This document shows, piece after piece, positions 32,155 through 43,155 of a stretch of DNA of 64,000 nucleotides. Location: NCBI GenBank assembly GCA_027704905.1, contig JANIIK010000705.1, positions 5,001 to 69,000 of the forward strand. The letters run 5' to 3'. The notes beneath the pieces are model-generated. The model saw only the letters and a list, made by a program, of their open reading frames with translations, was not told the DNA's origin and did not search any database. How positions within the stretch are numbered: position 1 is the stretch's first letter; every line of letters begins with the position of its first letter. Made by a program: the position numbers and the translations under genes. The DNA is from Muraenolepis orangiensis. Taxonomy: Eukaryota > Chordata > Actinopteri > Gadiformes > Muraenolepididae.

Positions 32155-33385
32155 AACCTCCTCTCCTCCCCACCTCCTCAACCTCCTCTCCTCCCCACCT
32201 CCTCAACCTCCTCACCTCCACACCTCCTCAACCTCCTCACCTCCTCACCTCCTCACCTCCTCACCTCCTCACCTCCCCACCTCCTCTCCTCCCCCACCTC
32301 CTCACCTCCTCAACCTCCTCACCTCCTCACCTCCTCACCTCCTCACCTCCTCACCTCCTCACCTCCCCACCTCCTCTCCTCCCCCACCTCCTCACCTCCT
32401 CAACCTCCTCATCTCCCCACCTCCCCACCTCCTCTCCTCCCCCACCTCCCTCACCTCCTCAACCTCCTCATCTCCCCACCTCCCCACCTCCTCAACCTCC
32501 TCACCTCCTCACCTCCTCACCTCCCCACCTCCTCTCCTCCCCCACCTCCCTCACCTCCTCAACCTCCTCATCTCCCCACCTCCCCACCTCCTCAACCTCC
32601 TCACCTCCTCACCTCCCCACCTCCTCAACCTCCTCAACCTCCCCACCTCCTCTCCTCCCCCACCTCCCTCACCTCCTCAACCTCCTCATCTCCCCACCTC
32701 CTCACCTCCTCAACCTCCTCACCTCCTCACCTCCTCAACCTCCTCAACCTCCTCACCTCCCCACCTCCTCAACCTCCTCACCTCCTCACCTCCCCACCTC
32801 CTCACCTCCTCAACCTCCTCAACCTCCTCAACCTCCTCAACCTCCTCACCTCCTCACCTCCTCACCTCCTCAACCTCCTCACCTCCCCACCTCCTCACCT
32901 CCTCAACCTCCTCAACCTCCTCACCTCCTCAACCTCCTCAACCTCCTCACCTCCTCAACCTCCCCACCTCCTCAACCTCCTCACCTCCTCACCTCCTCAC
33001 CTCCTCACCTCCTCAACCTCCTCACCTCCTCACCTCCTCAACCTCCTCACCTCCCCACCTCCTCACCTCCTCAACCTCCTCACCTCCTCACCTCCTCACC
33101 TCCTCAACCTCCTCATCTCCCCACCTCCCCCACCTCCTCACCTCCTCACCTCCTCATCTCCCCACCTCCCCCACCTCCTCACCTCCTCACCTCCTCACCT
33201 CCTCAACCTCCTTACCTCCCCACCTCCTCCACCTTCTCACCTCCCCACCTCCTCACCTCCTTACCTCCCCACCTCCTCCACCTTCTCACCTCCCCCACCT
33301 CCTCACCTCCTCCACCTTCTCACCTCCTCACCTCCTCATCTCTTCACCTCCTTCACCTCCTCACGTCCTTACCTCCCCCACCTCA
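32155..33385. repeat. CCTCACCTCC minisatellite, copy 2
   Basis: About 1.2 kb of CACCTCCTCAACCTCC words. Two overlapping open frames of 450 and 510 residues (Ser/Pro/Leu/Thr/His) cross it, but their composition follows the repeat. Confidence 0.95.
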
Positions 33386-33389
33386 GACT

Positions 33390-33545
33390 CACACAAACAC
33401 ACACACATATTTATAAACATACACACACACACACAGACATACTCAAACATATAGAAATACACACACAGACATAAAAACACACACACATATACGCACACAC
33501 ATACACATATATTATAATACACACACACGCACACACACACATGAG
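33390..33545. repeat. CA/TA cryptic microsatellite
   Basis: Mixed ACACATATTTATAAACAT and (CA)n words, as at 9,696-10,704. Confidence 0.9.
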
Positions 33546-33825
33546 TTAGCAGCAGGGATCCTGGTTGATCTTCTGGTCATCAATACAAGTGGTCCATGGG
33601 AACAGATACTGATGGTCCTGTTGGGACTTTAAAGTGAATATTGATTCCTTGTGTTGGGAACACGTATTAAAGACATGTCCTCACCTGTTGAGGATTTAGA
33701 ACGTCTGCTATTCTCTTATTGGAGTCCTTCTGTTTATTGAGGACATGGGAGGGACCATTGATTCTGTTGTTTGTTCATAAAGCCTCAAGGGGAGGAACAG
33801 TCACTAGATCACACTGGAGGTGATC
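33545..33825 (+). repeat. NLR 3' flank block, copy 2
   Basis: It is nearly identical to 10,708-10,980 and to the complement of 52,960-53,235. It marks the inner limit of the inverted NLR duplication on this side. Confidence 0.88.
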
Positions 33826-33959
33826 TACCACCATGGGTCCTACCACTGGGTCACGGATGGACCCCAGGGATTTAAAGACTGTTCAACTTTTGACTGTTAT
33901 TCATTTTGATCGCTAAAAATTCCTGAACTTTTCTTTTTAAAAGGTTCGCAAAAACTGCT

Positions 33960-34215
33960 TCATGCAATATAATGTTTTAAATGTTTGAACTTTCTCTTTA
34001 ACACGTTCTAGAAGACTGTTGTATTCAATATAATGTTTTAAATGGTTGAACTTTCTCTTTAACACGTTCTAGAAGACTGTTGTATTCAATATAATGTTTT
34101 AAATGGTTGAACTTTCTCTTTAACACGTTCTAGAAGACTGTTGCATTCAATATAATGTTTTAAATGGTTGAACTTTCTCTTTAACACGTTCTAGAAGACT
34201 GTTGTAGTCAATATG
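33960..34215. repeat. 61-bp minisatellite, about 4 units
   Basis: TATAATGTTTTAAATGGTTG recurs every 61 bases with CACGTTCTAGAAGACTGTTG in each unit. Confidence 0.92.
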
Positions 34216-34905
34216 ATGTTTGTGGTGGAGATGAAGATGTGTTCTCAGAGCTAAAGGGAGTCATGCATTGGATGTTCTTTCATGGTCTGACCAGCTAAAT
34301 ATCACATGTTCATGTTGTTTCCTTTGATTCTTTGAAGCATTATTAATCACATGGGATTGTTTCCTTTAAATCCTTTTTTGAAGTGTTATTAAAGTATGAT
34401 GTTGGATTGGTGTTCATGACGTTGTGTTCCATAATCCAGTGAGGTGAACATGATGTGTTGTCCTTTTCAAAAGGAGCTAAATGTGATGGTAAAGCCCTCT
34501 GGTGTAGTAAGAGCCCAATGGTTGTTGTGGCCATCTGTGGCCACCATCTGGTCACAGTAGAGCAGAGGTGTGTCTCTCCTACTCCTCTCCCTCAAAGAAG
34601 CCACCTGGAGAAGGCCAGCCAGAAGTGGATTTGGGCTCTCTGAAGGTGGAGGTGTTTACCGCTAGCGACCCAGACTCCCTGTGCTCCCGCTGGCCCTCTG
34701 AGAACCCGGGGAGTTCCCCTACCCATAAGGACGGAGATGGGCCACGGCCCGCCGGCTGTTGGTATGGGTTGGGTACGTGACGCCTGTTTGGTGATCCACT
34801 GATGAAGAGGGGGCTGCTCTTGGAAGTGAGTCGGACTTCTCTCCACACGCCTTGAGACGTGGGGACACAACTCTGGGACTGAGAGCTCAACCTATTGATC
34901 CATTG
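34216..34905. other. Unique region, several short frames, not recognised
   Basis: The DNA is of ordinary complexity with open frames of 60-100 residues on both strands between 34,343 and 34,890. The plus frames at 34,455 and 34,568 are free of simple repeats, but I do not recognise their sequence and no splice or start context supports them. They might be transposon relics. Confidence 0.35.
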
Positions 34906-34909
34906 GGTG

Positions 34910-35510
34910 ATGGGTGAAGATGAGGGTGGTGGGTGATGAAGAGGGTGGTAAGTGATGAAGAGGAGGGTAGTTAGTGATGAAGAGGAGGGTGGTGAGTGAT
35001 GAAGAGGAGGGTGGTAAGTGATGAAGAGCAGGGTGGTTAGTGATGAAGATGAGGGTGGTGGGTGATGAAGAGGGTGGTAAGTGATGAAGAGGAGGGTTGT
35101 TAGTGATGAAGAGGTGGATGGTGAGTGATGAAGAGGAGGGTTGTTAGTGATGAAGAGAGGGGTGGTGAGTGATGAAGAGGAGGGTGGTGAGTGATGAAGA
35201 GGAGGGTGGTTAGTGATGAAGAGGAGGGTGGTGAGTGATGAAGAGGAGGGTGGTAAGTGATGAAGAGGAGGGTTGTTAGTGATGAAGAGGAGTGTGGTTG
35301 GTGATGAAGAGGAGGGTGGTAAGTGATGAAGAGGAGGGTTGTTAGTGATGAAGAGGTGGGTGGTGAGTGATGAAGAGGTGGGTGGCGAGTGATGAAGAGG
35401 AGGGTGGTGAGTGGTGAAGAGGAGGGTGGCGAGTGATGAAGAGGAGGGTGATGAGTGATGAAGAGCAGGGTGGTGAGTGATGAAGAAGAGGGTGGTTAGG
35501 CGTGAAAAGG
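34910..35510. repeat. 22-bp minisatellite (GATGAAGAGGAGGGTGGTGA)
   Basis: About 27 units of GTGATGAAGAGGAGGGTGGT with frequent substitutions. Confidence 0.93.
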
Positions 35511-35564
35511 AGGTTGCTTAGTACAGACACACAGTACAGACACAGTACACACAGAGTACACACA

Positions 35565-35825
35565 CAGTAATAATAATAATGCCGGCTTTTATATAGCGCT
35601 TTTATCCAAAGCGCTTTACAAGTCATGTAAAGTCCTCACATCACCCATTCAACCACCAACGGAGGAGTCAGCCATCAAGGAGACAGCCAGCAGGTCAGGA
35701 GCAGTTAGGGTTAGGGGGTCTTGATCAAGGACACCACCACAGCTTTTGCTAGGAGGAGGCGGGGATCGAACCAGCGACCTGCCGGTGGTGAGGAGACCGC
35801 TCTACCTCCTGAGCTATACTGCCGC
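35565..35825 (-). mobile_element. tRNA-derived SINE
   Basis: On the minus strand it starts with a tRNA-like A box (TATAGCTCAGGAGGTAGAGC) and a perfect B box GGTTCGATCCC (complement of 35,762-35,772). A body follows with GTCCTTGATCAAGACCCC and GTAAAGCGCTTTGGATAAAA, and the end is GCGCTATATAAAAGCC and an (ATT)n tail. This is the canonical fish SINE layout with an internal RNA polymerase III promoter. Confidence 0.9.
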
Positions 35826-35827
35826 CA

Positions 35828-36042
35828 AACACAGTATAGACACACAGTACAGACAGAACACAGTACACAGTACAGACACACATATATACACACACAGTAC
35901 ACACAGTACAGACACACAGTACACACAGCACACACAGCACAGACACACAGTACAGACAGTACAGACACAGTACACACATATAGACACAGTACAGTACACA
36001 TAAACACAGTACAGACACATACACACAGTACAGACACACACA

Positions 36043-36090
<48 letters not shown>
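35828..36090. repeat. CAGTA/CACA microsatellite
   Basis: Irregular ACACAGTACAGACACA units end in a pure (CA)n run (36,046-36,090). Confidence 0.92.
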
Positions 36091-36091
<1 letters not shown>

Positions 36092-36134
36092 GGTGACCCT
36101 AGAAGTCAAAGCAGTGTCCATGTAGTGAAGTAAC

Positions 36135-36522
36135 AGCCCAACACAGACCACCACACACAGGCCCTAACCCTAACCCTAACCCTAACCCAACACAGACCAC
36201 CACACAGGCCCTAACCCTAACCCTAACCCTAACCCTAACCCTAACCCTAACCCTAACCCTAACCCTAACCCTAACCCTAACCCAACACAGACCACCACAC
36301 ACAGGCCCTAACCCTAACCCTAACCCTAACCCAACACAGACCACCACACAGGCCCTAACCCTAACCCTAACCCTAACCCTAACCCTAACCCTAACCCAAC
36401 ACAGACCACCACACACAGGCCCTAACCCTAACCCTAACCCTAACCCAACACAGACCACCACACACAGGCTCTAACCCTAACCCTAACCCTAACCCTAACC
36501 CAACACAGACCACCACACAGGC
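36135..36522. repeat. Interstitial telomeric repeats in a composite array
   Basis: Blocks of CCCTAA hexamers (from about 4 to about 12 per block) alternate with a spacer of about 20 bp, CAACACAGACCACCACACAG. There are at least six blocks, all in one orientation. CCCTAA is the vertebrate telomere repeat. The alternation makes this a higher-order tandem repeat, not a simple relic of a chromosome end. Confidence 0.95.
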
Positions 36523-36529
36523 TATCGAT

Positions 36530-37310
36530 TAAAGGGACAGTCTAACACGATACGTGAGACGGCTTGAAAAAGGTTACTGCTTTAAGTTCTAAACTAGTAA
36601 GGCTCTTGTTTGGCTAAATGTTTTATAGTGGTTATGTGTACCACACCATGGGGAAAACTGAGTTGCTGTAGGTCACTGGTGTATTTAAAGGGCTCTGAGT
36701 CCTTTAGTGCAGCCTTCTGTAAATGCAATGGCATCCCACCCTCTGTTACTACAGAGCAGCTCAGACCATAACCTACCGTGGATGGACGCTCTGGAGGCTC
36801 TTGGCTCTGGAGACCCCAACCATTTAGTCAATTGAAGGCTCAATCAAACCCCAAAACGCCATCAGGTGGTCATAGCTTGGAAATGGATTTACTAAAAGAC
36901 ACATACATCATGTCAGTCATTCGTTAATACTCACTCCCACAGTATATACAACTATACAATATCTATTGAAACTAATTGGGCCGTTACCGTGATTAGCGTG
37001 ACATCAGTTGAAACAGTAACAGATGAACATATCCAGCGTCACGTAGGAAACCTCAGAGTTATGTTAAGACCCGTTTCAGTCCACCAGGATATCAGGGTCA
37101 GTCTGTGATACACCACTTCTCAGGTCATTAAAGGTTGGATTCTTAATAGACTTGTGATGTTTAAATGCATCGGCCCTGGATGTTAAAGCATGACGGTTAA
37201 GTGAGACTTCAGAGTCATGGAAAGCCGAAACATAGAAACATAGAGCTTATTTGGGGTTTAGGTGTTATGAATATTACGTGACATTAATATATCTTCAGTT
37301 ATAATAACTT
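36530..37310. other. No gene recognised
   Basis: The stretch is ordinary AT-balanced sequence with stops in all frames. No repeat family here is recognisable from the rest of the window. Confidence 0.5.
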
Positions 37311-37318
37311 GTAGAGAG

Positions 37319-37482
37319 GTCCGCCTACTCCTAAAGGCACGTGACGCTGCTTTTAGGTCAGGCGATGCACTGGCCTACTGTTTAGCCAGGGCTAATCTGA
37401 AAAAGGGCATCAAGCAGGCCAAGCTCATACACAAGGGAAGGGTTGAAGACCACTTCAACAACCCTGATCCCCGACACATGTT
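37319..37482 (+). pseudogene. LINE ORF2 fragment, upstream part
   Basis: One frame reads LLLKARDAAFRSGDALAYCL, ANLKKGIKQAK and GRVEDHFNNPDPRHM. This is the conserved linker between endonuclease and reverse transcriptase in fish LINEs of the L2/CR1-Rex1 group. Confidence 0.8.
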
Positions 37483-37539
37483 CCCCCCCGATCCCCGACG
37501 CTACGACCGGAACAACCTGACCTGCCCACCAGGGCTCCT

Positions 37540-37865
37540 CCCCCGCTGACCACCAGCCCCTCCCCCTCTCCCCCACTGACCACCAGCCCCTCCCCCTCTC
37601 CCCACTGACCACCAGCCCCTCCCCCTCTCCCCCACAGACCACCAGCCCCTCCCCCTCTCCCCCACAGACCACCAGCCCCTCCCCCTCTCCCCCACAGACC
37701 ACCAGCCCCTCCCCCTCTCCCCCACAGACCACCAGCCCCTCCCCCTCTCCCCGCTGACCACCAGCCCCTCCCCCTCTCCCCCACAGACCACCAGCCCCTC
37801 CCCCTCTCCCCCACAGACCACCAGCCCCTCCCCCTCTCCCCCACAGACCACCAGCCCCTCCCCCC
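37540..37865. repeat. 30-bp minisatellite inside a LINE remnant
   Basis: About 11 units of ACCACCAGCCCCTCCCCCTC, with a 30-bp period, lie between the two LINE fragments. Confidence 0.93.
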
Positions 37866-37871
37866 TCAGTT

Positions 37872-37955
37872 TGTAACTGGTTACTAGACTTCCTAACCAA
37901 CAGACCCCAGTCAGTCAGGTTAGACCATCTCACCTCCTCCACCCTCACCACCGTG
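37872..37955 (+). pseudogene. LINE ORF2 fragment, RT part
   Basis: One frame reads NWLLDFLTNRPQSVRLDHLT, SSTLTT before it dissolves into TG repeats. This is the palm-proximal block of LINE reverse transcriptase. With the fragment at 37,319 it shows one LINE copy whose middle was lost and replaced by a minisatellite. Confidence 0.8.
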
Positions 37956-37992
37956 TGTGTGTGTGTGTATGTGCTCATGTATTGATATATAA

Positions 37993-38027
<35 letters not shown>

Positions 38028-38335
38028 GCTGTGTTTGTGCGTGTGTGTGTTTGTGTGTGTATTTTTGCGTGTGTTTCTATGTGTATGTGTATGTGTATGT
38101 GTGTGTTTGTGTGTGTGTGTGTGTATGTGTGTGTTTGTGTGTGTGTGTGAGTTTCTATATGTGTGTGTGTGTTTGTGTGTGTATTTTTGTGTGTGTTTCT
38201 ATGTGTATGTGTGTGTTTGTGTGTGTATTTTTGTGTGTGTTTCTACGTGTATGTGTGTGTTTGTGTGTGTATTTTTGTATGTGTGTTTCTAAATGTGTCT
38301 GTGTATGTGTGTGTTTGTATGTGTGTGTGAGTTTC

Positions 38336-38371
<36 letters not shown>

Positions 38372-38389
38372 TGTGTGTGTGTGAGTTTC

Positions 38390-38427
<38 letters not shown>

Positions 38428-38430
38428 TTT
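37956..38430. repeat. TG-rich cryptic microsatellite
   Basis: Units such as GTGTGTTTGTGTGTGTATTT and GAGTTTCTATATGTGTGTG alternate. The Cys/Val frames are artefacts. Confidence 0.93.
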
Positions 38431-39382
38431 TGTCACGGGGAGGTCGTGGGGGGACGAGGAGGGAGGAGGAACAGGGACTTAGGAAGGAAAACCCAAATGC
38501 ACCACACTGACACACGTCTCCAATTAAAGATTCTTTACTGATAACACAGTAACACAAATCACTTAGATGGAAAACGCATGAAGCTCAATAGCAAAAGACT
38601 TAACTACAATAACCTGACGGTGGCGTGACGTGGAACCTGAGCGCTGAAGAACTCAGCATAACACAACCAGACAGTATATATAATATAATATACACATGTA
38701 CAATATACACATGTACATACATTCATACAAACATACAAACATACAATACAATGAACCGGCCCTGAACAAAAGAAGACGCCGCCTATTTAAACACACGGGG
38801 CATAACAGGTGGTCCCAGGCAGCCAATCAGAGGGCAGGAAAACATGAGGGGGAAATCAACGCTGATGCGCTGCAGCTGCGGGGGAGCACTAACAAGGGGG
38901 CGTGGCTATCAGGACGAGGGCTGGGGAAACGATGACAGGATTTGGTACGTGATAGGGGCGTGGCTACCTGGAGGAGGGCTGGGGAAACGGTGACATAAAT
39001 GCGGAACGTGAAAAGGGGGCGTGGCTACCTGGACGAGGCCTGGGGAAACGGTGACATAAATGCGGAACGTGAAAAGGGGGCGTGGCTACCTGGACGAGGC
39101 CTGGGGAAACGGTGACATAAATGCGGAACGTGAAAAGGGGGCGTGGCTACCTGGACGAGGCCTGGGGAAACGGTGACATAAATGCGGAACGTGAAAAGGG
39201 GGCGTGGCTACCTGGACGAGGGCTGGGGAAACGGTGACATAAATGCGGAATGTGAAAAGGGGGCGTGGCTACCTGGACGAGGGCTGGGGAAACGGTGACA
39301 TAAATGCGGAACGTGAAAAGGGGGCGTGGCTACCTGGACGAGGGCTGTGAAAAGCTGGGAGGCAGAACTGCCAATCCTGACA
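38431..39382 (-). mobile_element. Solo LTR with 5-bp target duplication
   Basis: On the minus strand the element begins TGTCAGGATTGGCAGTTCTG and ends CGACCTCCCCGTGACA. It is flanked by TGTTT on both sides (38,426-38,430 and 39,383-39,387). TG...CA ends plus a 5-bp duplication fit a solo LTR of a Ty3/gypsy or related element. It contains a 61-bp minisatellite and no coding frame. The flank is itself repetitive, so the duplication could be fortuitous. Confidence 0.7.
38935..39350. repeat. 61-bp minisatellite within the LTR
   Basis: GGGGGCGTGGCTACCTGGAC recurs every 61 bases (GCGGAACGT at 39,001, 39,062 and so on), about 6-7 units. Confidence 0.93.
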
Positions 39383-39384
39383 TG

Positions 39385-39505
39385 TTTCTAAATGTGTCTG
39401 TGTATGTTTGTGTTTGTGTGTGTGTGTGAGAGTTTCTATATATGTGTGTGTGTGTGTATTTCTGTGTTAAGAAAATAATTTGAAAACATTGCATTCGTCT
39501 TCAGG

Positions 39506-39576
<71 letters not shown>

Positions 39577-39655
39577 TGTGGGTGTGTGGGTGTGTGCACG
39601 TGTGTGTGTGTGTGTGTTAAGAAAATAATTTGAAAACATTGCATTCGTCTTCATG

Positions 39656-39695
<40 letters not shown>
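39385..39695. repeat. (TG)n with a repeated 40-bp insert
   Basis: TTAAGAAAATAATTTGAAAA, CATTGCATTCGTCTTCA is present at 39,466-39,507 and 39,617-39,657, each followed by a long TG run. A third partial copy starts at 39,692. Confidence 0.9.
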
Positions 39696-39887
39696 AGAAA
39701 ATCATTTAAAAACCCTGCACTTTATTGCTTGTTGTACTGCTTGTATTGTTTATATATTGTATAAAGTGTACTCATGTGTCTCTTACATTCCCTGTCATAG
39801 TCTAACAAGCAACACATGTTGGGCCCCAGGTGTCCTGGTGAGTCCCGGTGAGAGCCTGTGGTGACCCATCGGTGCCCTACCTCCTAT

Positions 39888-40332
39888 CTCTCCCTCATAC
39901 CGCTCTACAGCTAAACCCTACCTCCTATCTCTCCCTCATACTGCTCTACAGCTAAACCCTGCCTCCTATCTCTCCCTCACACTGCTATACAGCTAAACCC
40001 TACCTCCTATCTCTCCCTCATACCGCTCTACAGCTAAACCCTACCTCCTATCTCTCCCTCATACTGCTCTACAGCTAAACCCTACCTCCTATCTCTCCCT
40101 CATACTGCTCTACAGCTAAACCCTGCCTCCTATCTCTCCCTCATACTGCTCTACAGCTAAACCCTGCCTCCTATCTCTCCCTCATACCACTCTACAGCTA
40201 AACCCTACCTCCTATCTCTCCCTCATACCGCTCTACAGCTAAACCCTACCTCCTATCTCTCTCTCATACTGCTCTACAGCTAAACCCTGCCTCCTATCTC
40301 TCCCTCATACTGCTCTACAGCTAAACCCTCAG
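39888..40332. repeat. 41-bp minisatellite, about 11 units
   Basis: The unit CTAAACCCTACCTCCTATCT, CTCCCTCATACTGCTCTACAG repeats with small changes. Confidence 0.93.
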
Positions 40333-40750
40333 AGAACACACCTGGCCATACACTCTTGGTAGTACGTACAAGAATACAAAGTAAAAAACGTAAATCACTT
40401 TGTTAATAAAGATACGATAGATTTAAAATGTCTGTTCAGTATTTAGTCTTTTTTTATCATATATCATCAACAAAATAAGAAGACAAAACGGATTTGCTTC
40501 ATAATCAAATTGTTTTACTTTCAAAAGAAGTAAAGAAAATAAATCCTTACTTTTCAGCAGCACAACAAACACTTATTCCCTCTGAAGAAGCTAAATGCTC
40601 CAAAAACAACCACTAAATGTCTCACTCACTTTCAAGATAGACACTAAAATCTAATACTTTGAATCAAAAACATGTGGAAAGAAAACAACCTCAACAGTCG
40701 TAGGTAATAGATAACCGTTATTCCCTAAACGTCACCTCCATCAGGAACCT
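40333..40750. other. No feature recognised
   Basis: The segment is AT-rich and non-coding. Confidence 0.5.
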
Positions 40751-40751
40751 G

Positions 40752-40753
<2 letters not shown>

Positions 40754-40826
<73 letters not shown>
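40754..40826. repeat. (GA)n microsatellite
   Basis: Pure GA dinucleotides over about 72 bp. Confidence 0.97.
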
Positions 40827-40828
<2 letters not shown>

Positions 40829-40959
40829 TGACCGACCGCTCCTAAAGGTCACGTTAACTTTATTATATTGCTCTGTATAATTAACGTTATTATCCATATA
40901 TATATTTAAGTCGGTCTAACGGTGTGTCGTGACTTCAACTGAAAGCTTGAGGCTTTAAT

Positions 40960-40965
40960 AATAAT

Positions 40966-40999
<34 letters not shown>

Positions 41000-41470
41000 T
41001 TAAGTTTAATTGATATAGCACCTTTCAAAGGACCCAAGGCCGCTTTACAGAGGGGCAACAAACCACTAGACAAACAAGCTAACAGAGAAGGAAAATAGGA
41101 AAATACATCAACTAAATCAATACAAGTAGCAGTGAAAGGAGGGGAAAGGGATGGGTTAGAGGTCAAAGGCCACGGAAAAGGGTTGAGGGTTCTTCTGTAA
41201 TCCCAGATGTCCGTATATTGTTTTTAAAAAGGGACTAAGGTTCACAGGTAGCTCTTTAAAGTGGTGGATGTGATGGTGATGGTGGGTACAGCATGTGAGG
41301 TAGGAGTCTCTCAGAGGCCGGTCCTCTACATGATGGAGGACTCCTGGGGGAATCTAGAGAGGCTCAAGTCTGATGGGAAAGGCTTTGGTTTGTCGTGGCC
41401 TTGGTGTCAATAATGTATCAAGAGAACTTTATGGAGATAACCGTCTCCCAGGGAGGGATCTCCGCTGGTA
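40960..41470 (-). mobile_element. Retroposon with (ATT)n tail, probable
   Basis: On the minus strand GTAAAGCGGCCTTGGGTCC, AAAGGTGCTATATCAATTAA is followed by an (ATT)n tail (about 40,955-41,000). The upstream part has GTAGAGGACCGGCCTCTGAG and similar words typical of fish LINE 3' regions. I see no coding portion, and the 5' end is not defined. Confidence 0.6.
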
Positions 41471-41495
41471 TTAGCTATATATAGCTATATATATA

Positions 41496-41610
<115 letters not shown>

Positions 41611-41714
41611 CTCATTCTTGCTTGTAGAGGGGGGCTGTGTGTCCTAATTGTTTAGTTTTCTCCTTCTAGCTGGTCGTTTACTGGCATCACCTGGGGCAGT
41701 GTGCCAGTGCTCCC

Positions 41715-42048
41715 CTTAAAGCCTTCCCCGACCTTCATGTGGGGTGCTCCCCTTAAAGCCTTCCCCTTCATGTGGGGTGCTCCACTTAAAGCCTTCCCCT
41801 TCATGGGGGGTGCTCCCCTTAAAGACTTCCCCTTCATGTGGGGTGCTCCCCTTAAAGCCTTCCCCTTCATGTGGGGTGCTCCCCTTAAAGCCTTCCCCTT
41901 CATGTGGGGTGCCCCCTTAAAGCCTTCCCCTTCATGTGGGGTGCTCCCCTTAAAGCCTTCCCCTTCATGTGGGGTGCTCCCCTTAAAGCCTTCCCCTTCA
42001 TGGGGGGTGCTCCCCTTAAAGCCTTCCCCTTCATGGGGGATGCTCTCC
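41715..42048. repeat. 33-bp minisatellite, about 10 units
   Basis: The unit TTCATGTGGGGTGCTCCCCT, TAAAGCCTTCCCC is a multiple of three and stays open on both strands as an 11-residue repeat (MWGAPLKAFPF). It has no other coding support. Confidence 0.93.
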
Positions 42049-42299
42049 TCCCATGGGACACCAGTTTGATTTCTGTTTCTTCGGTTTCATCTTAAATACA
42101 ACATTGCACATCCATCCTCCTTCACTCATTCACCTACTCACTTACACCCCTGATCACTGATGACACACTCCACTCTTAGTTTAGGTTTATTGATCTATGC
42201 TAAATTACTTTAATATTAATAAACTACTTTTAGGTACAAGTTAGCTCTTTTGTGTGCGTCTCCCTTCTTTGTCACGGCCGTGCTGCCTGGTTTGTGACA

Positions 42300-42301
42300 A
42301 T

Positions 42302-42362
<61 letters not shown>

Positions 42363-42385
42363 AATGCACATGCAAACACACACAT

Positions 42386-42466
<81 letters not shown>
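42300..42466. repeat. (CA)n microsatellite
   Basis: Two CA runs flank TACAAATGCACATGCAAAC. Confidence 0.97.
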
Positions 42467-42468
<2 letters not shown>

Positions 42469-42711
42469 GTGGACAATCCTTTAAATCTTTATAAAAACAT
42501 GAAACTAAGTAATTAGATGTTGTTAATGAAGAAGAAGCAGAAGATGTGATGGTGAACAGGGTGTTTAAACGGTGATACCGCCTCACATAATTACATCCTC
42601 CAACGCAACATGAACACAACCAAAAATAAAACTAGATGTGGATTTTATCTAAGTTTGCCTTTATGATGATGATTACCCCAACAATCCCAATCATCGTTAT
42701 AATGACTTTTC

Positions 42712-42875
42712 ACAAAGACATTTTGAATGACTTTTCACGAGGTCGTTATAATGACTTTTCACGAGGTCGTTATAATGACTTTTCACAAGGTCGTTATAAT
42801 GACTTTTCACGAGGTCGTTATAATGACTTTTCACAAGGTCGTTATAATGACTTTTCACAAGGTCGTTATAATGAG
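42712..42875. repeat. 24-bp minisatellite, about 7 units
   Basis: The unit GGTCGTTATAATGACTTTTC, ACGA repeats exactly, and the 8-residue open frame follows from its length. Confidence 0.93.
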
Positions 42876-42960
42876 GCTTTCTGTTTGTTTTAGTGTCAAT
42901 TCCAGAGGAATTGATCAGGGGTGACGGAGCAAGAATCCTTAGCTGGTTGAGGCGGAGGGG

Positions 42961-43155
42961 CGGCAGGGTGGCTCGGTCTGTTAGGACTGTTGGGAACCGC
43001 AAGGTCGCAGATTCAAGTCCCCCAAACACCTGGGCACTGGGCTGAGCTGCCCTTGAGCAAGGCACCAGACCCCTAATGCTCCCTGTGCAGCTGTATATAC
43101 CAATAGCTGCCCACTGCTCCTGATAACACGAGGAGGGGTTGAATGAGTGAGACTC
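42961..43155 (+). mobile_element. tRNA-derived SINE, second family
   Basis: It starts with CGGCAGGGTGGCTCGGTCTG (A-box region). The B box is AGATTCAAGTCCC at 43,008-43,020. The body contains GCCCTTGAGCAAGGCACCAG and CCCCTAATGCTCC, the hallmark of a widespread fish SINE. The tail is short. Confidence 0.88.

Noticed and set aside
34343..34890. Overlapping frames of 60-103 residues on both strands in a non-repeat stretch
   Set aside because: Composition is ordinary, but I recognise no domain, the frames overlap on opposite strands, and there is no splice or start evidence. Left as unassigned.
35762..35825. Free-standing tRNA gene on the minus strand
   Set aside because: The A and B boxes are present, but the sequence continues into a SINE body with an (ATT)n tail, and a complete cloverleaf end is absent. 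The tRNA-like start at 42,961 was judged the same way.
36099..36461. 120-residue frame with Val-Arg repeats
   Set aside because: It is the complement translation of the telomeric CCCTAA repeats; a hexamer array is open by construction.
41652..42095. Possible repeat protein with an 11-residue unit (MWGAPLKAFPF), open on both strands
   Set aside because: The 33-bp period is a multiple of three, which explains the open frames on both strands. There is no flanking coding sequence. The 27-bp array at 50,919-51,516 and the 24-bp array at 42,712-42,875 were rejected for the same reason.
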